Below, piece after piece: positions 25,185 through 34,687 of a DNA stretch of 64,000 bases. Numbering within the stretch: the first letter of the stretch is position 1; each line of letters begins with the position of its first letter. Source of the stretch: an uncultured Microbacterium sp. Its GTDB lineage: Bacteria > Actinomycetota > Actinomycetes > Actinomycetales > Microbacteriaceae. The notes under the pieces are model-generated. The model searched no databases. It had not been told where the DNA came from and worked only from the letters and a program-made list of their open reading frames with translations. Both the position numbers and the translations under genes were made by a program. The stretch covers positions 434,001-498,000 of the forward strand of contig NZ_FLQR01000001.1 in assembly GCF_900078385.1 (NCBI RefSeq), written 5' to 3'.

Positions 25185-26102
25185 TCAGTCGTCGCCGAGG
25201 TCGTGCGCCTCCGGGGCCTCCGACACGGGGGCCTCCGACGCCGGCAGCACGCGCCCGCCGCGACGCCGCGTGAGAGTCGACGCGATGACGTCGCCGACAC
25301 GGCGGACGCCGGACAGCGCGGTGTGCTCGAGGCGACTCGCGCCGGGCTTCGGCTCGAGTTCGACGGGGTAGGCGACCGGGGGCACCCCGAACGCGCGCCG
25401 GGAGTTCACGAGCACGCGGCGGCCCAGCACGTGGTTGCCGGCGCCGCCGACGGCCGCGCCGATGCCGAAGGGGAGCGCCTTGCCGAAGAACGAGGCGCCG
25501 CCGCGCGCGGCGAACTGCCGCACGAACGCGGACTTGAGTCGATCCACGAGCGGCCCCATCGCGGCGCGGGGGAGCGACTTCGTCACCAGCTCGCCCCAGT
25601 ACTTGTCGCGGGACGCGCCCTTGCCCGACGCCTGCCGGGCGAGCTGCGACACGAGGTCGACGCCCTCCTTGCCGAGCATGAGGGTCAGCACGAGCGCGCG
25701 GGCGCGGTCGGGATCGGTCATCGGGATGCCGTGCACCTCGGCGATCGACTGCGCGTACAGGGCCGTCGCCTCGAGGAAGGCCACCGTCTCCGCGCCGCTG
25801 AGCACGAGGGTGACCGCCGTGCCGATGCCCGGGACGACGGCCGTGGCACCGACGGCCGCGCCGCCGGTGGTCACCGTGGCGAGGTAGCGACGCTCGAGGA
25901 TGCGGACGACCTCGGCCGCCGTGGCGTCGGGATGGCGGAGGCGGATGCTCCGCAGGTGCGCGACGACCGCGGGACGCTGGATGGCCAGGACCCGATCGAG
26001 CGCGCGCACGGCGAACGGGTGCTCCGCTGCGCCGGGTGGGGGGAGCGGGCCCTCCCACGGCGCGTCGGCGGGAAGGGAGTGGATCCGGTGCACCTTTGCC
26101 AT
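25185..26102 (-). CDS. EcsC family protein
   Basis: The 305-residue protein has a glycine/alanine-rich hydrophobic hairpin (TTGGAAVGATAVVPGIGTAVTL, residues about 83-104 in part) and the block LMLGKEGVDLVSQLAR, both typical of EcsC-domain proteins related to the Bacillus EcsC. A second small hydrophobic patch is GKALPFGIGAAVGGAGN. The role is poorly known; links to membranes and protein secretion have been proposed for the family. The start is ATG at 26102. A TAGGAT -10-like box lies ten bases upstream. The tail is rich in Ser, Glu and Pro. Confidence 0.75.
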   Translation of the reverse strand: MAKVHRIHSLPADAPWEGPLPPPGAAEHPFAVRALDRVLAIQRPAVVAHLRSIRLRHPDATAAEVVRILERRYLATVTTGGAAVGATAVVPGIGTAVTLVLSGAETVAFLEATALYAQSIAEVHGIPMTDPDRARALVLTLMLGKEGVDLVSQLARQASGKGASRDKYWGELVTKSLPRAAMGPLVDRLKSAFVRQFAARGGASFFGKALPFGIGAAVGGAGNHVLGRRVLVNSRRAFGVPPVAYPVELEPKPGASRLEHTALSGVRRVGDVIASTLTRRRGGRVLPASEAPVSEAPEAHDLGDD

Positions 26103-26155
26103 GACAGCGTCGATCCTAGGCGTGGCCGCTGAGCGGGGCCTGAGGACGGGCGGGA

Positions 26156-26848
26156 TCAGACGAAGAGGTTGGCCCGCTCGAGGTCTTCGGCGAAGTCGAC
26201 CTCGACGGCGTACAGGTCGGAGATGTCCATGGGCTCCAGGCGCAGGCCGTTCTCGACGATCGCGAGCTCGAGGCCGCGCTCGAAGTAGTCCTGGTCGTCG
26301 ACGCGCCCGAGCTGGGCGATGAGGGCCGGCTTGTCGGCGCGCGAGATGTAGTTGATCCCGACGGCCTCGCCGATGCCGCCCACGACGGTCTTGGACAGCT
26401 CCTTGATGAAGCCCTCCGCGTCGACGGTGTACTTGACCTCTTCGTCGCTGACCTTGGCCGTGTTGACCGAGACGAAGGACTGGTCGCGCTCGATGAGCTC
26501 GATGGCGCGCCCGAGGACGCGGGGGTCGAAGACGACGTCGCCGTTCATCCACAGGACCGCGCGCTTGCCGGTCGCCTTGAGGGCGCGCAGCAGGCTCTTG
26601 GAGGTGTTGGTCTGGTCGTAGCGGTCGTTGTAGACGTACTCCGCCTCGGGGAACGCCTCGACGATGGTCTCGGCGCGGTAGCCGACGACGGCCGTGATGC
26701 GCGCGTCGGAGCCGAACGCGGCCCGGATGTTGTCGTGCTGCTGACGCATGATGGAGCGACCGTCGCTGAGCTCGGTGAGGGGCTTCGGGAGGCTGCGCCC
26801 GAGGCGCGAGCCCATACCGGCCGCGAGGATGACGGTCTGAAGAGTCAA
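26156..26848 (-). CDS. Nucleotidyltransferase (NTP transferase domain, LicC/TarI-like)
   Basis: This cytosolic 230-residue enzyme has the sugar- or choline-phosphate nucleotidyltransferase core VILAAGMGSRLGRSLPKPL, then VLWMNGDVVFDP as the metal-binding Asp loop. It should make a CDP- or other NDP-activated polyol, choline or sugar, perhaps for the wall polymer made by the glycerophosphotransferases at 11-16 kb. I chose TTG at 26848 because AGGAG lies six bases before it and the protein then begins MTLQTVILAAG, as homologues do. GTG at 26872 is possible: it overlaps the stop of a six-codon frame (MSSNGQ) with its own GAAGGAG. Confidence 0.75.
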   Translation of the reverse strand: MTLQTVILAAGMGSRLGRSLPKPLTELSDGRSIMRQQHDNIRAAFGSDARITAVVGYRAETIVEAFPEAEYVYNDRYDQTNTSKSLLRALKATGKRAVLWMNGDVVFDPRVLGRAIELIERDQSFVSVNTAKVSDEEVKYTVDAEGFIKELSKTVVGGIGEAVGINYISRADKPALIAQLGRVDDQDYFERGLELAIVENGLRLEPMDISDLYAVEVDFAEDLERANLFV

Positions 26849-27030
26849 AGGGTGCTCCTGAAAGGTGTTCACTGTCCGTTAGACGACATGACACTCCTTC
26901 GTGCCTCGTCAAATGGTAGCGAAGCCACCTGGGAGGGTGCAGGATGGCGCTCCTCCGTTGTTGATTCGTGACAATCCCGCCGGCCGTGACGCCGCATGAT
27001 CTTTCGCGACCGGCGATCCGGAGGCCTTGC

Positions 27031-27036
27031 TAGGTT
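27031..27036 (+). promoter_or_regulatory. -10 box TAGGTT of the ABC exporter operon
   Basis: TAGGTT lies seven bases before the GTG at 27044, with no ribosome site between, so the mRNA is probably leaderless. Confidence 0.5.
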
Positions 27037-27043
27037 GGGTCGC

Positions 27044-28159
27044 GTGACCGCCTCGCTGCCCCTGCCCGAGGACGATCGGGACCGCGCTCCCGGCGTCTCC
27101 GGTCTCGTGCCGCCGCTGCCGGCGATCCCCGCCGCGGAGGCTGCCGCGGCGGCGCCGGTGAAGGCCGCGCCGCTCACCCCCGCGACGCCGCGTGCCGCGA
27201 AGCCGCGCGCCACGACCCCGCCCAAACCGCCGGTGCCGGCGTCGGTCGCCGCCGCGCAGTTCGTCGCGGCCGAGACCATCGTCCCGCCCGTCCCGCCGCT
27301 CCCGGTGCTCCCGGAGCCGCTCCCGCAACCCGAGCCCGAGCCCGAGCCCCCGATCGTCTTCGAACCGGACGTCGCGGGGGAGACGGACGCGGAGGCCGCC
27401 GCGCCCGCCGTCCGGCTCACGAGCATCACGAAGGTGTTCGGCGCGACCTGCGCCGTGGACGCCATCGACCTCACCATCCCGACGGGCACCTTCTACGGCC
27501 TCGTCGGACCGAACGGGGCCGGCAAGACGACGACGCTGTCGATGATCGCGGGACTCCTCCGCCCCGACCACGGCCGGATCGAGGTCGGCGGCGTCGACCT
27601 CGCCCGGCACCCCGCGCGGGCGAAGCGGCTCATGGGCGTGCTCCCGGACCGCCTGCGCACATTCGACCGCCTGACCGGACGCCAGCTTCTGCACTACTAC
27701 GGCGTGCTGCGGGGCCTGAAACCGGACGTCGTCGCGAGCCGCACGGCCGACCTCGCGCGCGCGTTCGATTTGACGGATGCGCTCGGGCGCGCCGTCTCGG
27801 ACTACTCGGCCGGCATGACGAAGAAGGTCATGCTCGCCGGCGCGATGATCCATTCGCCGCGGGTGCTCATCCTCGACGAGCCGTTCGAAGCCGTCGACCC
27901 CGTCTCCAGCGCAGTCATCCTGGACATCCTGTCGACGTACGTCCGCCACGGCGGGACCGTCGTGCTCTCCAGCCACGGGATGGAGCTCGTCGAACGCGTC
28001 TGCACCGGCATCGCGGTCATCGTCGGCGGGCAGGTGCTCGCGGAGGGCACCGTCGCGCAGGTGCGGGGCGAGCTGACGCTCGAGCAGCGCTTCGTGGAGC
28101 TGGCCGGAGGCCTCAGCGACGTGGAGGGCCTCGAGTGGCTGCACACGTTCTCCGGCTGA
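27044..28159 (+). CDS. ABC transporter ATP-binding protein with long Pro-rich N-terminus
   Basis: The first 125 or so of 371 residues are rich in Pro, Ala and Glu (runs such as PLPQPEPEPEPP) and should be disordered. The nucleotide-binding domain follows: Walker A GPNGAGKTTT (about 155-164), signature YSAGMTKKV (unusual in place of LSGGQ), Walker B VLILDEPFEAVDP, and switch His in LSSHGMELVE. The GTG at 27044 was chosen from the -10 box. The permease begins 25 bases before this gene's stop, so the two form an exporter of the DrrA/YhaQ type. The cargo is unknown. Confidence 0.82.
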   Translation: MTASLPLPEDDRDRAPGVSGLVPPLPAIPAAEAAAAAPVKAAPLTPATPRAAKPRATTPPKPPVPASVAAAQFVAAETIVPPVPPLPVLPEPLPQPEPEPEPPIVFEPDVAGETDAEAAAPAVRLTSITKVFGATCAVDAIDLTIPTGTFYGLVGPNGAGKTTTLSMIAGLLRPDHGRIEVGGVDLARHPARAKRLMGVLPDRLRTFDRLTGRQLLHYYGVLRGLKPDVVASRTADLARAFDLTDALGRAVSDYSAGMTKKVMLAGAMIHSPRVLILDEPFEAVDPVSSAVILDILSTYVRHGGTVVLSSHGMELVERVCTGIAVIVGGQVLAEGTVAQVRGELTLEQRFVELAGGLSDVEGLEWLHTFSG

Positions 28160-29688
28160 GACTCGATCTGCTGCTCGGCGCCCTTCGCGGTGACGCCCGT
28201 CACGTGACCCGGACGGTGGTCGGCACCGTCGCATTCCTCGCCCTCGTCGCCGTGGTGTGCGTCGGCGCCCTGGGGCTCCGGGACGCCCCCGACGACGTCG
28301 CCCGCGCCGTCACCGTCCTCGGCGGAGCGGCCGTCACCCTCGCGTTCCTCGTCGCGCCGCTCGCCGCGGGCGTCGCCGATCCGCTCGACCCGCGCCGCTT
28401 CGCGGTCTTCGGTGCGGACCCGCTGCGCCTCGCGGGCGCGATCCTCCTCGCGAGCCTCATCAGCGTGCCGGTGCTCGCGCTCGCGGCGATCGCGGTGTGC
28501 CTCGTCATCCTGTGGGACGCGCACGGCGCGCCGACGGGTGTCGCCGTCCTCGCCGTCGTCCTCGGCAGTGCGATCTGCATCCTGCTCGGCAAGCTCTCCC
28601 TGGCCCTCGCGGGCCTCTTCCGCTCACGGCGCCCACGTGAGCTCACGGGCGTCTTCCTGGTCGGCGTGCTCGTCGTCGTCGTCCCGGTCGTCGGGTTCCT
28701 GGCATCCCTGCAGTGGCGAGGGCGCGTTCCCGCGGCGGTGGAGAAGGCGGTCGACATCCTCGCCGTGACCCCGCTCGGGGCGGCGTTCGCGGTCCCCCCG
28801 CTCGCGGTCGACGACGCGGCGCTCGCTCCGCTCACCGTCGCCGGCGTCACCGTCCTCGTGCTGGGGGCGCTGTGGCTCTGGCTCGTCCGGCGCCTGCTCA
28901 CCACGACGCCCCGTCCGCGTCCGACTCGCGTGCGCGGCGGGCTCGGCTGGTTCGCGCTGACCCCGGGCACCCCCGCCGGCGCGATCGCGGCGCGGAGCCT
29001 CACCTACTGGTCGCGCGACGCGCGGTACATCGCGAACGTCGTCATCGTGCCGGTCGCCGCGCTCATCACCGTGGTGCCGCTCCTCCTCGTGGGCGTGCCG
29101 GCGGACATCGTCGCGCTCGTGCCGGTGCCGATCATGGCGCTCTTCTTCGGCTGGCTCGCCCACAACGACCTGGCCTACGACTCGACGGCGCTCTGGATGC
29201 ACGTCGCGGGCGCCGTGCGCGGCGCCGCCGACCGCGTCGGGAGGCTCGTGCCGGTCAGTCTCGTCGCGGTGCCGCTCCTCGCGGTCGCCATCCCGGTCGC
29301 CGTCCGGCTGCACGGGACGCCGGAGATCCTGCCGGCGATGATCGGCGTGTGCGCGAGCCTGTTCCTCTGCGGTCTCGGGCTGTCCTCGATCTCGTCCGCC
29401 GCGGCGCCCTACCCGGTCTCCCGGCCGGGGGACAGTCCGTTCCAGCAGCCGCAGCGCACCGGCGGCGGGCTCACGCAGGGCCTCGTGCTCGTCGGCGCCG
29501 TCGTGCTGAGCGCCCCGGCCATGTGGTTCGCATGGCTCGCGCTGACCGAGGACCCGACCGAGGCGCGGACCGCGCTGTGGGCCGGGACGGGTGTCGGCGC
29601 CTTCGTGCTGATCGTCGGGATCCTCCTCGGCGGCTGGATCTTCGAGCGCGGCAGCGGACGCCTCATGGAGTTCGCGGAGTCGGTCTGA
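28135..29688 (+). CDS. ABC transporter permease
   Basis: The 517-residue integral membrane protein has about twelve hydrophobic helices, e.g. TVAFLALVAVVCVGALGL and VVLSAPAMWFAWLAL. It overlaps the end of the ATPase gene. GTG at 28135 was chosen because GGAGGG lies six bases before it. The overlap and spacing mark it as the membrane partner of the preceding ATPase. The long extracytoplasmic or cytoplasmic loop around residues 255-285 (RPRPTRVRGGLGWFAL) carries the positive charges expected on the inside. The substrate is not evident. Confidence 0.8.
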   Translation: MAAHVLRLRLDLLLGALRGDARHVTRTVVGTVAFLALVAVVCVGALGLRDAPDDVARAVTVLGGAAVTLAFLVAPLAAGVADPLDPRRFAVFGADPLRLAGAILLASLISVPVLALAAIAVCLVILWDAHGAPTGVAVLAVVLGSAICILLGKLSLALAGLFRSRRPRELTGVFLVGVLVVVVPVVGFLASLQWRGRVPAAVEKAVDILAVTPLGAAFAVPPLAVDDAALAPLTVAGVTVLVLGALWLWLVRRLLTTTPRPRPTRVRGGLGWFALTPGTPAGAIAARSLTYWSRDARYIANVVIVPVAALITVVPLLLVGVPADIVALVPVPIMALFFGWLAHNDLAYDSTALWMHVAGAVRGAADRVGRLVPVSLVAVPLLAVAIPVAVRLHGTPEILPAMIGVCASLFLCGLGLSSISSAAAPYPVSRPGDSPFQQPQRTGGGLTQGLVLVGAVVLSAPAMWFAWLALTEDPTEARTALWAGTGVGAFVLIVGILLGGWIFERGSGRLMEFAESV

Positions 29689-29714
29689 CGGCCCCGGCCC
29701 GGACCCGCCCCGGC

Positions 29715-29720
29715 TACACT
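29715..29720 (+). promoter_or_regulatory. -10 box TACACT of the DUF3039 gene
   Basis: TACACT lies seven bases before the ATG at 29728, consistent with a leaderless transcript. Confidence 0.5.
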
Positions 29721-29727
29721 CGCAGGC

Positions 29728-29994
29728 ATGAGCACGCCTCTCGACAGCCCCGACCAGGGGGGTCTCGCGACCCTCGACCGCGAGCTCGAGGAACTCCTCA
29801 AAGAGGAGCATTTCGAGCCGGGCGACCATGAGCGCTTCTCGCACTACGTCAAGAAGGACAAGATCCTCGAGTCGGCGCTCACCGGCAAGCCGGTCCGCGC
29901 CCTGTGCGGGAAGAAGTGGACGCCGGGCCGCGATCCGGAGAAGTTCCCGGTGTGCCCGACGTGCAAGGAGATCTACGACTCGATGATGGCCTGA
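29728..29994 (+). CDS. DUF3039 protein
   Basis: The 88-residue protein is conserved in actinobacteria. It has an acidic N-terminal helix (LDRELEELLKEEHFEPGDHE) and a C-terminal half with single Cys in RALCGKKWTPGRDP followed by FPVCPTCKEIYD. The three cysteines plus a His upstream (ERFSHYV) could bind zinc, although the family function is unknown. It lies next to pncB, tail to tail, with four bases between stops. A leaderless promoter drives it alone. Confidence 0.82.
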   Translation: MSTPLDSPDQGGLATLDRELEELLKEEHFEPGDHERFSHYVKKDKILESALTGKPVRALCGKKWTPGRDPEKFPVCPTCKEIYDSMMA

Positions 29995-29998
29995 CGGC

Positions 29999-31339
29999 TC
30001 ACCCCTCGACGTCGACGAAGACCGTGGGGATCGCCGGGTCGGACCGGCTGAGCGCGAGCGCCCGCACGGGGAGCTCCTCCCGCGCCCGCAGGTGGTGCGC
30101 ACGGGCCGTCTGGACACCCGCGGGGCCCAGGGCCGCGGCATCCACCTCGCCGCCCTCGACGAGCGTCACCTGCAGGGCACGCGCGTCGGGCTGGTCGCCC
30201 GCCGTCTGCACCTCCTCGAACCCGTCGGAGACGACGACGAGCTCTCGGGTCGCCGTGCCGTGCTGCAGGGTCCGGAACGCGGCCTTCCGGCCGCCCTTGG
30301 ACGCCTTGTCGGTGGACGACTTCGCAACCGACACCCACCCGCCGTCCGATCCCTGCCGCGCGACGAGTTTGTAGACCATGCCGGCCGTCGGGGCGCCGGA
30401 GCCCGTCACGACGGACGTGCCGACCCCGTACGCGTCCACGGGGGATGCCGCGAGGGCGGCGATCGCGAACTCGTCGAGGTCGCTCGTGACGGTGATCTTC
30501 GTCGCGGTCGCACCGAGCGCGTCGAGCTGGGCGCGCACCTCGGCGGCGACGGTCGGCAGGTCGCCGGAGTCGATGCGGACACCGCCGAGCCCCGTCCCGG
30601 CGACGCGGATCGCGGTGGCGACCCCCTCCTCGATGCCGTACGTGTCGATGAGGAGCGTCGTGTCGAGGCCGAACGCCTCGATCTGGCTGCGGAACGCCTC
30701 CTCCTCGGTGTCGTGCAGGAGCGTCCAGGCGTGCGCGGCCGTTCCCATAGTGGGGATGCCCCAGAGCCGCCCCGCCTCGAGGTTGCTCGTCGCGCCGAAC
30801 CCGACGATGTAGGCGGCGCGCGCGGCGGCGACGGCGGAGTGCTCGGCCGCACGCCGCGAGCCCATCTCGGCCAGCGGGCGGTCGCCGGCCGCGATGCTCA
30901 TGCGGGTCGCGGCGTTCGCGACCGCGGAGTCGTGGTTCAGGACGCTGAGGGCCAGGGTCTCCAGGACCACGGCCTCGGCGAAGGTGCCTTCGACCGTGAG
31001 GATCGGCGAGCCCGGGAAGTACAGCTCGCCCTCGCGGTAGCCGGTGATGGTCCCGGTGAACCGGTAGCCCTCCAGGAAGGTCAGCGTCTCGGCATCCACG
31101 ACCCGGTGATCGCGCAGGTAGCGCAGTTCGTCGTCGCCGAAGCGGAAGTCCCGGAGCAGCTCCAGCAGCCGCCCCGTGCCGGCGACGACGCCGAAGCGGC
31201 GCGCACCGGGGAGGCGGCGGCCGAACAGCTCGAACACGCAGCGACGCTGCGCGGTGCCGTCGCGGAGCGCCGCGTCGATCATCGTCAGCTCGTAGCGGTC
31301 GGTGAACAGGGCGGTGCTCGCGAAGCCGTCGGCGCTCAT
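29999..31339 (-). CDS. pncB: Nicotinate phosphoribosyltransferase
   Basis: This 446-residue enzyme of the NAD salvage pathway joins nicotinate and PRPP. Family features are [14 protein letters not shown] at the N-terminus, the PRPP-site region [21 protein letters not shown] and GVRIDSGDL (phosphate loop), then TSDLDEF and [12 protein letters not shown]. The ATG at 31339 was chosen because a TAGAGT -10 box ends seven bases before it. A GTG nine bases upstream would fall nearly inside the promoter. It is divergent from murI, with about 40 bases between, so both promoters are packed into the gap. Confidence 0.92.
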   Translation of the reverse strand: MSADGFASTALFTDRYELTMIDAALRDGTAQRRCVFELFGRRLPGARRFGVVAGTGRLLELLRDFRFGDDELRYLRDHRVVDAETLTFLEGYRFTGTITGYREGELYFPGSPILTVEGTFAEAVVLETLALSVLNHDSAVANAATRMSIAAGDRPLAEMGSRRAAEHSAVAAARAAYIVGFGATSNLEAGRLWGIPTMGTAAHAWTLLHDTEEEAFRSQIEAFGLDTTLLIDTYGIEEGVATAIRVAGTGLGGVRIDSGDLPTVAAEVRAQLDALGATATKITVTSDLDEFAIAALAASPVDAYGVGTSVVTGSGAPTAGMVYKLVARQGSDGGWVSVAKSSTDKASKGGRKAAFRTLQHGTATRELVVVSDGFEEVQTAGDQPDARALQVTLVEGGEVDAAALGPAGVQTARAHHLRAREELPVRALALSRSDPAIPTVFVDVEG

Positions 31340-31346
31340 GCGGGTC

Positions 31347-31369
31347 ACTCTATCGAGGGCGGGTAGGGT
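31347..31369. promoter_or_regulatory. Divergent -10 boxes of pncB and murI
   Basis: TAGAGT on the minus strand (31352-31347) serves pncB, and TAGGGT on the plus strand (31364-31369) serves murI. Each ends seven to eight bases before its start codon. The two -10 boxes are only eleven bases apart, so polymerase can hardly occupy both at once. Confidence 0.5.
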
Positions 31370-31377
31370 GGACGATC

Positions 31378-32205
31378 GTGGATGACGCGCCGATCGGGAT
31401 CTTCGACTCCGGTGTCGGCGGGCTCACGGTGGCGCGCGCGGTCTCCCAGCTGCTGCCGAGCGAGTCGGTGCTCTACATCGGCGACACGGCCCATTCGCCG
31501 TACGGTCCGAAGCCCATCGCCGACGTCCGCCGCTACGCGCTCGAGGTGCTCGACACGCTCGTGGACGAGGGCGTGAAGATGCTCGTGATCGCGTGCAACA
31601 CGGCATCCGCCGCGATGCTGCGCGACGCGCGGGAGCGCTACGACGTGCCCGTCGTCGAGGTCATCGGCCCCGCCGTCCGCACCGCCGTCTCGACGACCCG
31701 TAACCGGCGCATCGGCGTGATCGGCACGGAGGGCACGATCGGCTCCGGCGTGTACCAGGACATGCTCGGCGTCGATCAGACCCTCACCGTCTTCGCGCAG
31801 GCGTGCCCGCGGTTCGTCGAGTTCGTCGAGGCCGGTGTCACCGGGTCGCCCGAGGTGCTCGCCGTGGCGGAGGAGTACCTCGCGCCGCTGCGGCACGCCG
31901 GTGTCGACACGCTCGTGCTCGGCTGCACGCACTACCCGTTCCTCGAGGGTGCCATCAGCTACGTCATGGGCCCCGATGTGTCGCTGGTCTCCAGCGACAC
32001 CGAGACGGCGAAGGACGTGTACCGCCAGCTCGTCTCGCGCGACCTGCTCGCCGGCCCCGCCTCCGTGCCCACCCACGTCTACGAGGCCACCGGCGACTCC
32101 GCCGACGACTTCCTGAGCCTCGCGCACCGCCTCATGGGGCGCGAGGTCTCCGCCGTCCGCCTCGTGCAGACCGGTGCCATCGACCTGCCGCCCGCCCGGG
32201 CCTGA
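31378..32205 (+). CDS. murI: Glutamate racemase
   Basis: This 275-residue cofactor-independent racemase supplies D-glutamate for peptidoglycan. The two catalytic cysteines are C73 in IACNTASA and C183 in [10 protein letters not shown]10 in [13 protein letters not shown] and the PYG motif ([11 protein letters not shown]) are also in place. The GTG start has a -10 box eight bases upstream. It begins a run with rph and rdgB on the same strand (9-base gap, then overlap), an order common in actinobacteria. Confidence 0.95.
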   Translation: MDDAPIGIFDSGVGGLTVARAVSQLLPSESVLYIGDTAHSPYGPKPIADVRRYALEVLDTLVDEGVKMLVIACNTASAAMLRDARERYDVPVVEVIGPAVRTAVSTTRNRRIGVIGTEGTIGSGVYQDMLGVDQTLTVFAQACPRFVEFVEAGVTGSPEVLAVAEEYLAPLRHAGVDTLVLGCTHYPFLEGAISYVMGPDVSLVSSDTETAKDVYRQLVSRDLLAGPASVPTHVYEATGDSADDFLSLAHRLMGREVSAVRLVQTGAIDLPPARA

Positions 32206-32214
32206 GAGGAAACC

Positions 32215-32958
32215 ATGACCGAGATCACCCGCGCCGACGGCCGCGCCGTCGACGAGCTCCGCCCCATCACGATCGAGCGCGGCTGGAGCGCCCAGGCGGA
32301 GGGGTCCGCCCTCATCTCGTTCGGCGGGACGAAGGTGCTGTGCACAGCATCGTTCACCAACGGCGTCCCGCGCTGGCTCACCGGCAAGGGCAAGGGCTGG
32401 GTCACGGCGGAGTACGCGATGCTCCCGCGGGCCACGAACTCCCGCAACGACCGCGAGTCGGTCAAGGGGCGGATCGGCGGGCGCACGCACGAGATCTCCC
32501 GCCTCATCGGCCGGGCTCTCCGCGTGGTCGTGGACACCAAGGCGCTCGGCGAGAACACGATCGTCATCGACTGCGATGTGCTGCAGGCCGACGGCGGCAC
32601 GCGCACCGCCGCGATCACGGGTGCCTACGTCGCTCTGGCAGACGCGATCGAGTGGGGCCGCGCGAAGGGCTTCGTCGGCAAGAACGCGAAGGCCCTCATC
32701 GACTCGGTCGCCGCCGTGTCCGTCGGGGTCATCGACGGCGAGCCCATGCTCGACCTCGCGTACGTCGAGGACGTCCGCGCCGAGACCGACATGAACGTCG
32801 TCGTGACCGGTCGCGGCCTCTTCGTCGAGGTGCAGGGGACCGCCGAGGGTGCGCCGTTCGACAAGCGCGAGCTCGACGCGCTCCTGGAGCTCGGCGTCGC
32901 CGGCTGCGCGACGCTCCGCGACCTGCAGACCGCCGCTCTCGCCGAGGACGCGGCGTGA
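32215..32958 (+). CDS. rph: Ribonuclease PH
   Basis: This 247-residue phosphorolytic 3' exoribonuclease trims tRNA 3' ends. It shows [19 protein letters not shown], then [33 protein letters not shown] and [19 protein letters not shown], all signature blocks of the RNase PH subfamily. It forms a hexamer in known cases. The start is ATG at 32215 with GAGAGGA upstream. The stop overlaps the rdgB start (GTGA). Confidence 0.95.
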   Translation: MTEITRADGRAVDELRPITIERGWSAQAEGSALISFGGTKVLCTASFTNGVPRWLTGKGKGWVTAEYAMLPRATNSRNDRESVKGRIGGRTHEISRLIGRALRVVVDTKALGENTIVIDCDVLQADGGTRTAAITGAYVALADAIEWGRAKGFVGKNAKALIDSVAAVSVGVIDGEPMLDLAYVEDVRAETDMNVVVTGRGLFVEVQGTAEGAPFDKRELDALLELGVAGCATLRDLQTAALAEDAA

Positions 32959-33569
32959 CGTCGCTGGATGCCACGGCGGGACGCCAGATCGTCCTCGCGA
33001 CGCACAACATGCACAAGGTCGCCGAGTTCCAGGCGATCGTCGCCGCGACCCGGCCCGACTTCGAGGTCATCGGCTACGACGGGCCGGAGCCCGTGGAGGA
33101 CGGCGTGACCTTCGCGCAGAACGCGCTCATCAAGGCCCGGGCGGCGGCCGCGCACACCGGCCTTCCCGCCCTCGCCGACGACTCCGGCATCTGCGTCGAT
33201 GTCCTCGGCGGAGCACCGGGCCCGTTCTCGGCGTACTGGGCGGGGCACCGGAAGGATGCGGCCGCGAACCTCGAGCTGCTGCTCGACCAGCTCTCCGACA
33301 TCGCCGACCCGAACCGCACGGCGCAGTTCGTCTCCACGATCGCGCTCGTGCACGGCGACGCCGAACAGGTCGTCGAGGGCATCTGGCCCGGCCGGCTCGC
33401 CACCGCACCGGCCGGCGAGGGCGGCTTCGGCTACGACCCCGTCTTCATCCCCGACGGCCAGCGGGAGCCGGAGCGCACCGTCGCCGAGTGGTCGGCGGAG
33501 GAGAAGAACGCGGCATCCCACCGCGCCCGCGCGTTCGCCGCGCTCACGCCGCTGCTCGGCGAGCTGTAG
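32955..33569 (+). CDS. rdgB: Non-canonical purine NTP pyrophosphatase (HAM1/RdgB)
   Basis: This 204-residue enzyme removes ITP, dITP and XTP from the nucleotide pool. The N-terminal [16 protein letters not shown], then [24 protein letters not shown] and the [15 protein letters not shown] block are characteristic, and SHRARAF is the usual C-terminal motif. The GTG start at 32955 overlaps the rph stop. The pairing rph-rdgB is widespread. Confidence 0.94.
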   Translation: MTSLDATAGRQIVLATHNMHKVAEFQAIVAATRPDFEVIGYDGPEPVEDGVTFAQNALIKARAAAAHTGLPALADDSGICVDVLGGAPGPFSAYWAGHRKDAAANLELLLDQLSDIADPNRTAQFVSTIALVHGDAEQVVEGIWPGRLATAPAGEGGFGYDPVFIPDGQREPERTVAEWSAEEKNAASHRARAFAALTPLLGEL

Positions 33570-33663
33570 ACGACCTGCTGACGCGCTCCAGCTGAGAACC
33601 GGACTCATTCCCGACTGGCGCGCACTGCGCTCGCGGGGTGGGCTGCGGGCATAGCCTCGAAGC

Positions 33664-34575
33664 ATGCACGACCACGCGCCGAGCGGCATCCGCGGGGCGA
33701 GCAATCAGCGGCTCCTCGCGATCTCGCTCGCGCTCACCGCGACCGTCATGGTCGTGCAGATCGTCGGCGCCGTGCTGACCGGTTCGCTCGCGCTGCTGGC
33801 CGATGCGGCGCACATGTTCACCGACAGCTCCGCGCTCGTCATCGCGCTCATCGCGAGTCTCATCGCGGCGCGCCCGGCCGATGACCGGCACACCTACGGG
33901 TTCCAGCGCGCCGAGGTGTTCGGCGCGCTCGCGAACGCCGTCATCCTCATCGTGCTGTGCGCGTGGATCGTCGTCGAGGCCGTCGGGCGGCTGGTCCGCG
34001 CGGACGACGTGGTCGTCGACGGCGGCCTCATGCTCGTCGTCGCGGCGGTCGGCCTCATCGCGAACGCCGTCTCGATGTACCTCCTGAGCGCGGCGCAACG
34101 GCGCAGCATCAACGTGCGGGGCGCCTACCTCGAGGTGCTCGGCGACCTCATCGGCTCGGCCGTCGTGATCGTCGCGGCGATCGTCATCCAGCTGACCGGG
34201 TGGATGACGGCGGACGCGCTGGCTTCGCTCGTGATCGCCGCGATGATCCTGCCGCGCGCGGTCGTGCTGCTGCGCGAGGTGTTCGAGGTGCTGGGGGAGC
34301 GCGCCCCGAAGGACACCGACCCCGCCCTCATCCGGTCGCACCTCCTCGGCACGCCCGGCGTCGTCGACGCGCACGACGTCCACGTCTGGCAGCTGACGCG
34401 CGGGGCGCCGGTGTTCACGGCGCACGTCGTCGTGGCGCCGTACATCATCGCGGAGGGGCGCTCGGGGGAGCTGCTCACGAGCCTGCAGACCTGCCTGGCC
34501 GAGCACTTCGACGTCGAGCACTCCACGTTCCAGCTCGAGCCCGCGGGACACGAGGACCACGACGCGCACGGGTGA
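33664..34575 (+). CDS. Cation diffusion facilitator (ZitB/CzcD-type metal exporter)
   Basis: The 303-residue protein has six membrane helices and a cytoplasmic C-terminal domain. It should export Zn(II) or similar ions in exchange for protons. The metal site is in ALLADAAHMFTDSSAL (about 39-54) on helix 2 and EVLGDLIGSAVVIVAA (about 157-172) on helix 5. Histidines at both ends (MHDHAPSG, HEDHDAHG) may help bind metal. A TAGCCT -10 box lies six bases before the ATG. Confidence 0.88.
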   Translation: MHDHAPSGIRGASNQRLLAISLALTATVMVVQIVGAVLTGSLALLADAAHMFTDSSALVIALIASLIAARPADDRHTYGFQRAEVFGALANAVILIVLCAWIVVEAVGRLVRADDVVVDGGLMLVVAAVGLIANAVSMYLLSAAQRRSINVRGAYLEVLGDLIGSAVVIVAAIVIQLTGWMTADALASLVIAAMILPRAVVLLREVFEVLGERAPKDTDPALIRSHLLGTPGVVDAHDVHVWQLTRGAPVFTAHVVVAPYIIAEGRSGELLTSLQTCLAEHFDVEHSTFQLEPAGHEDHDAHG

Positions 34576-34687
34576 GAGCGGGTGGTGGCCGGATGTCGGA
34601 GGGGGTCCGTACCCTGGAACCAGAACATCCCGCACGTGCCCACTCCGCGGGAGCCGACGACGCGAGCGCTGCTCGCAGGAGGTCTCC

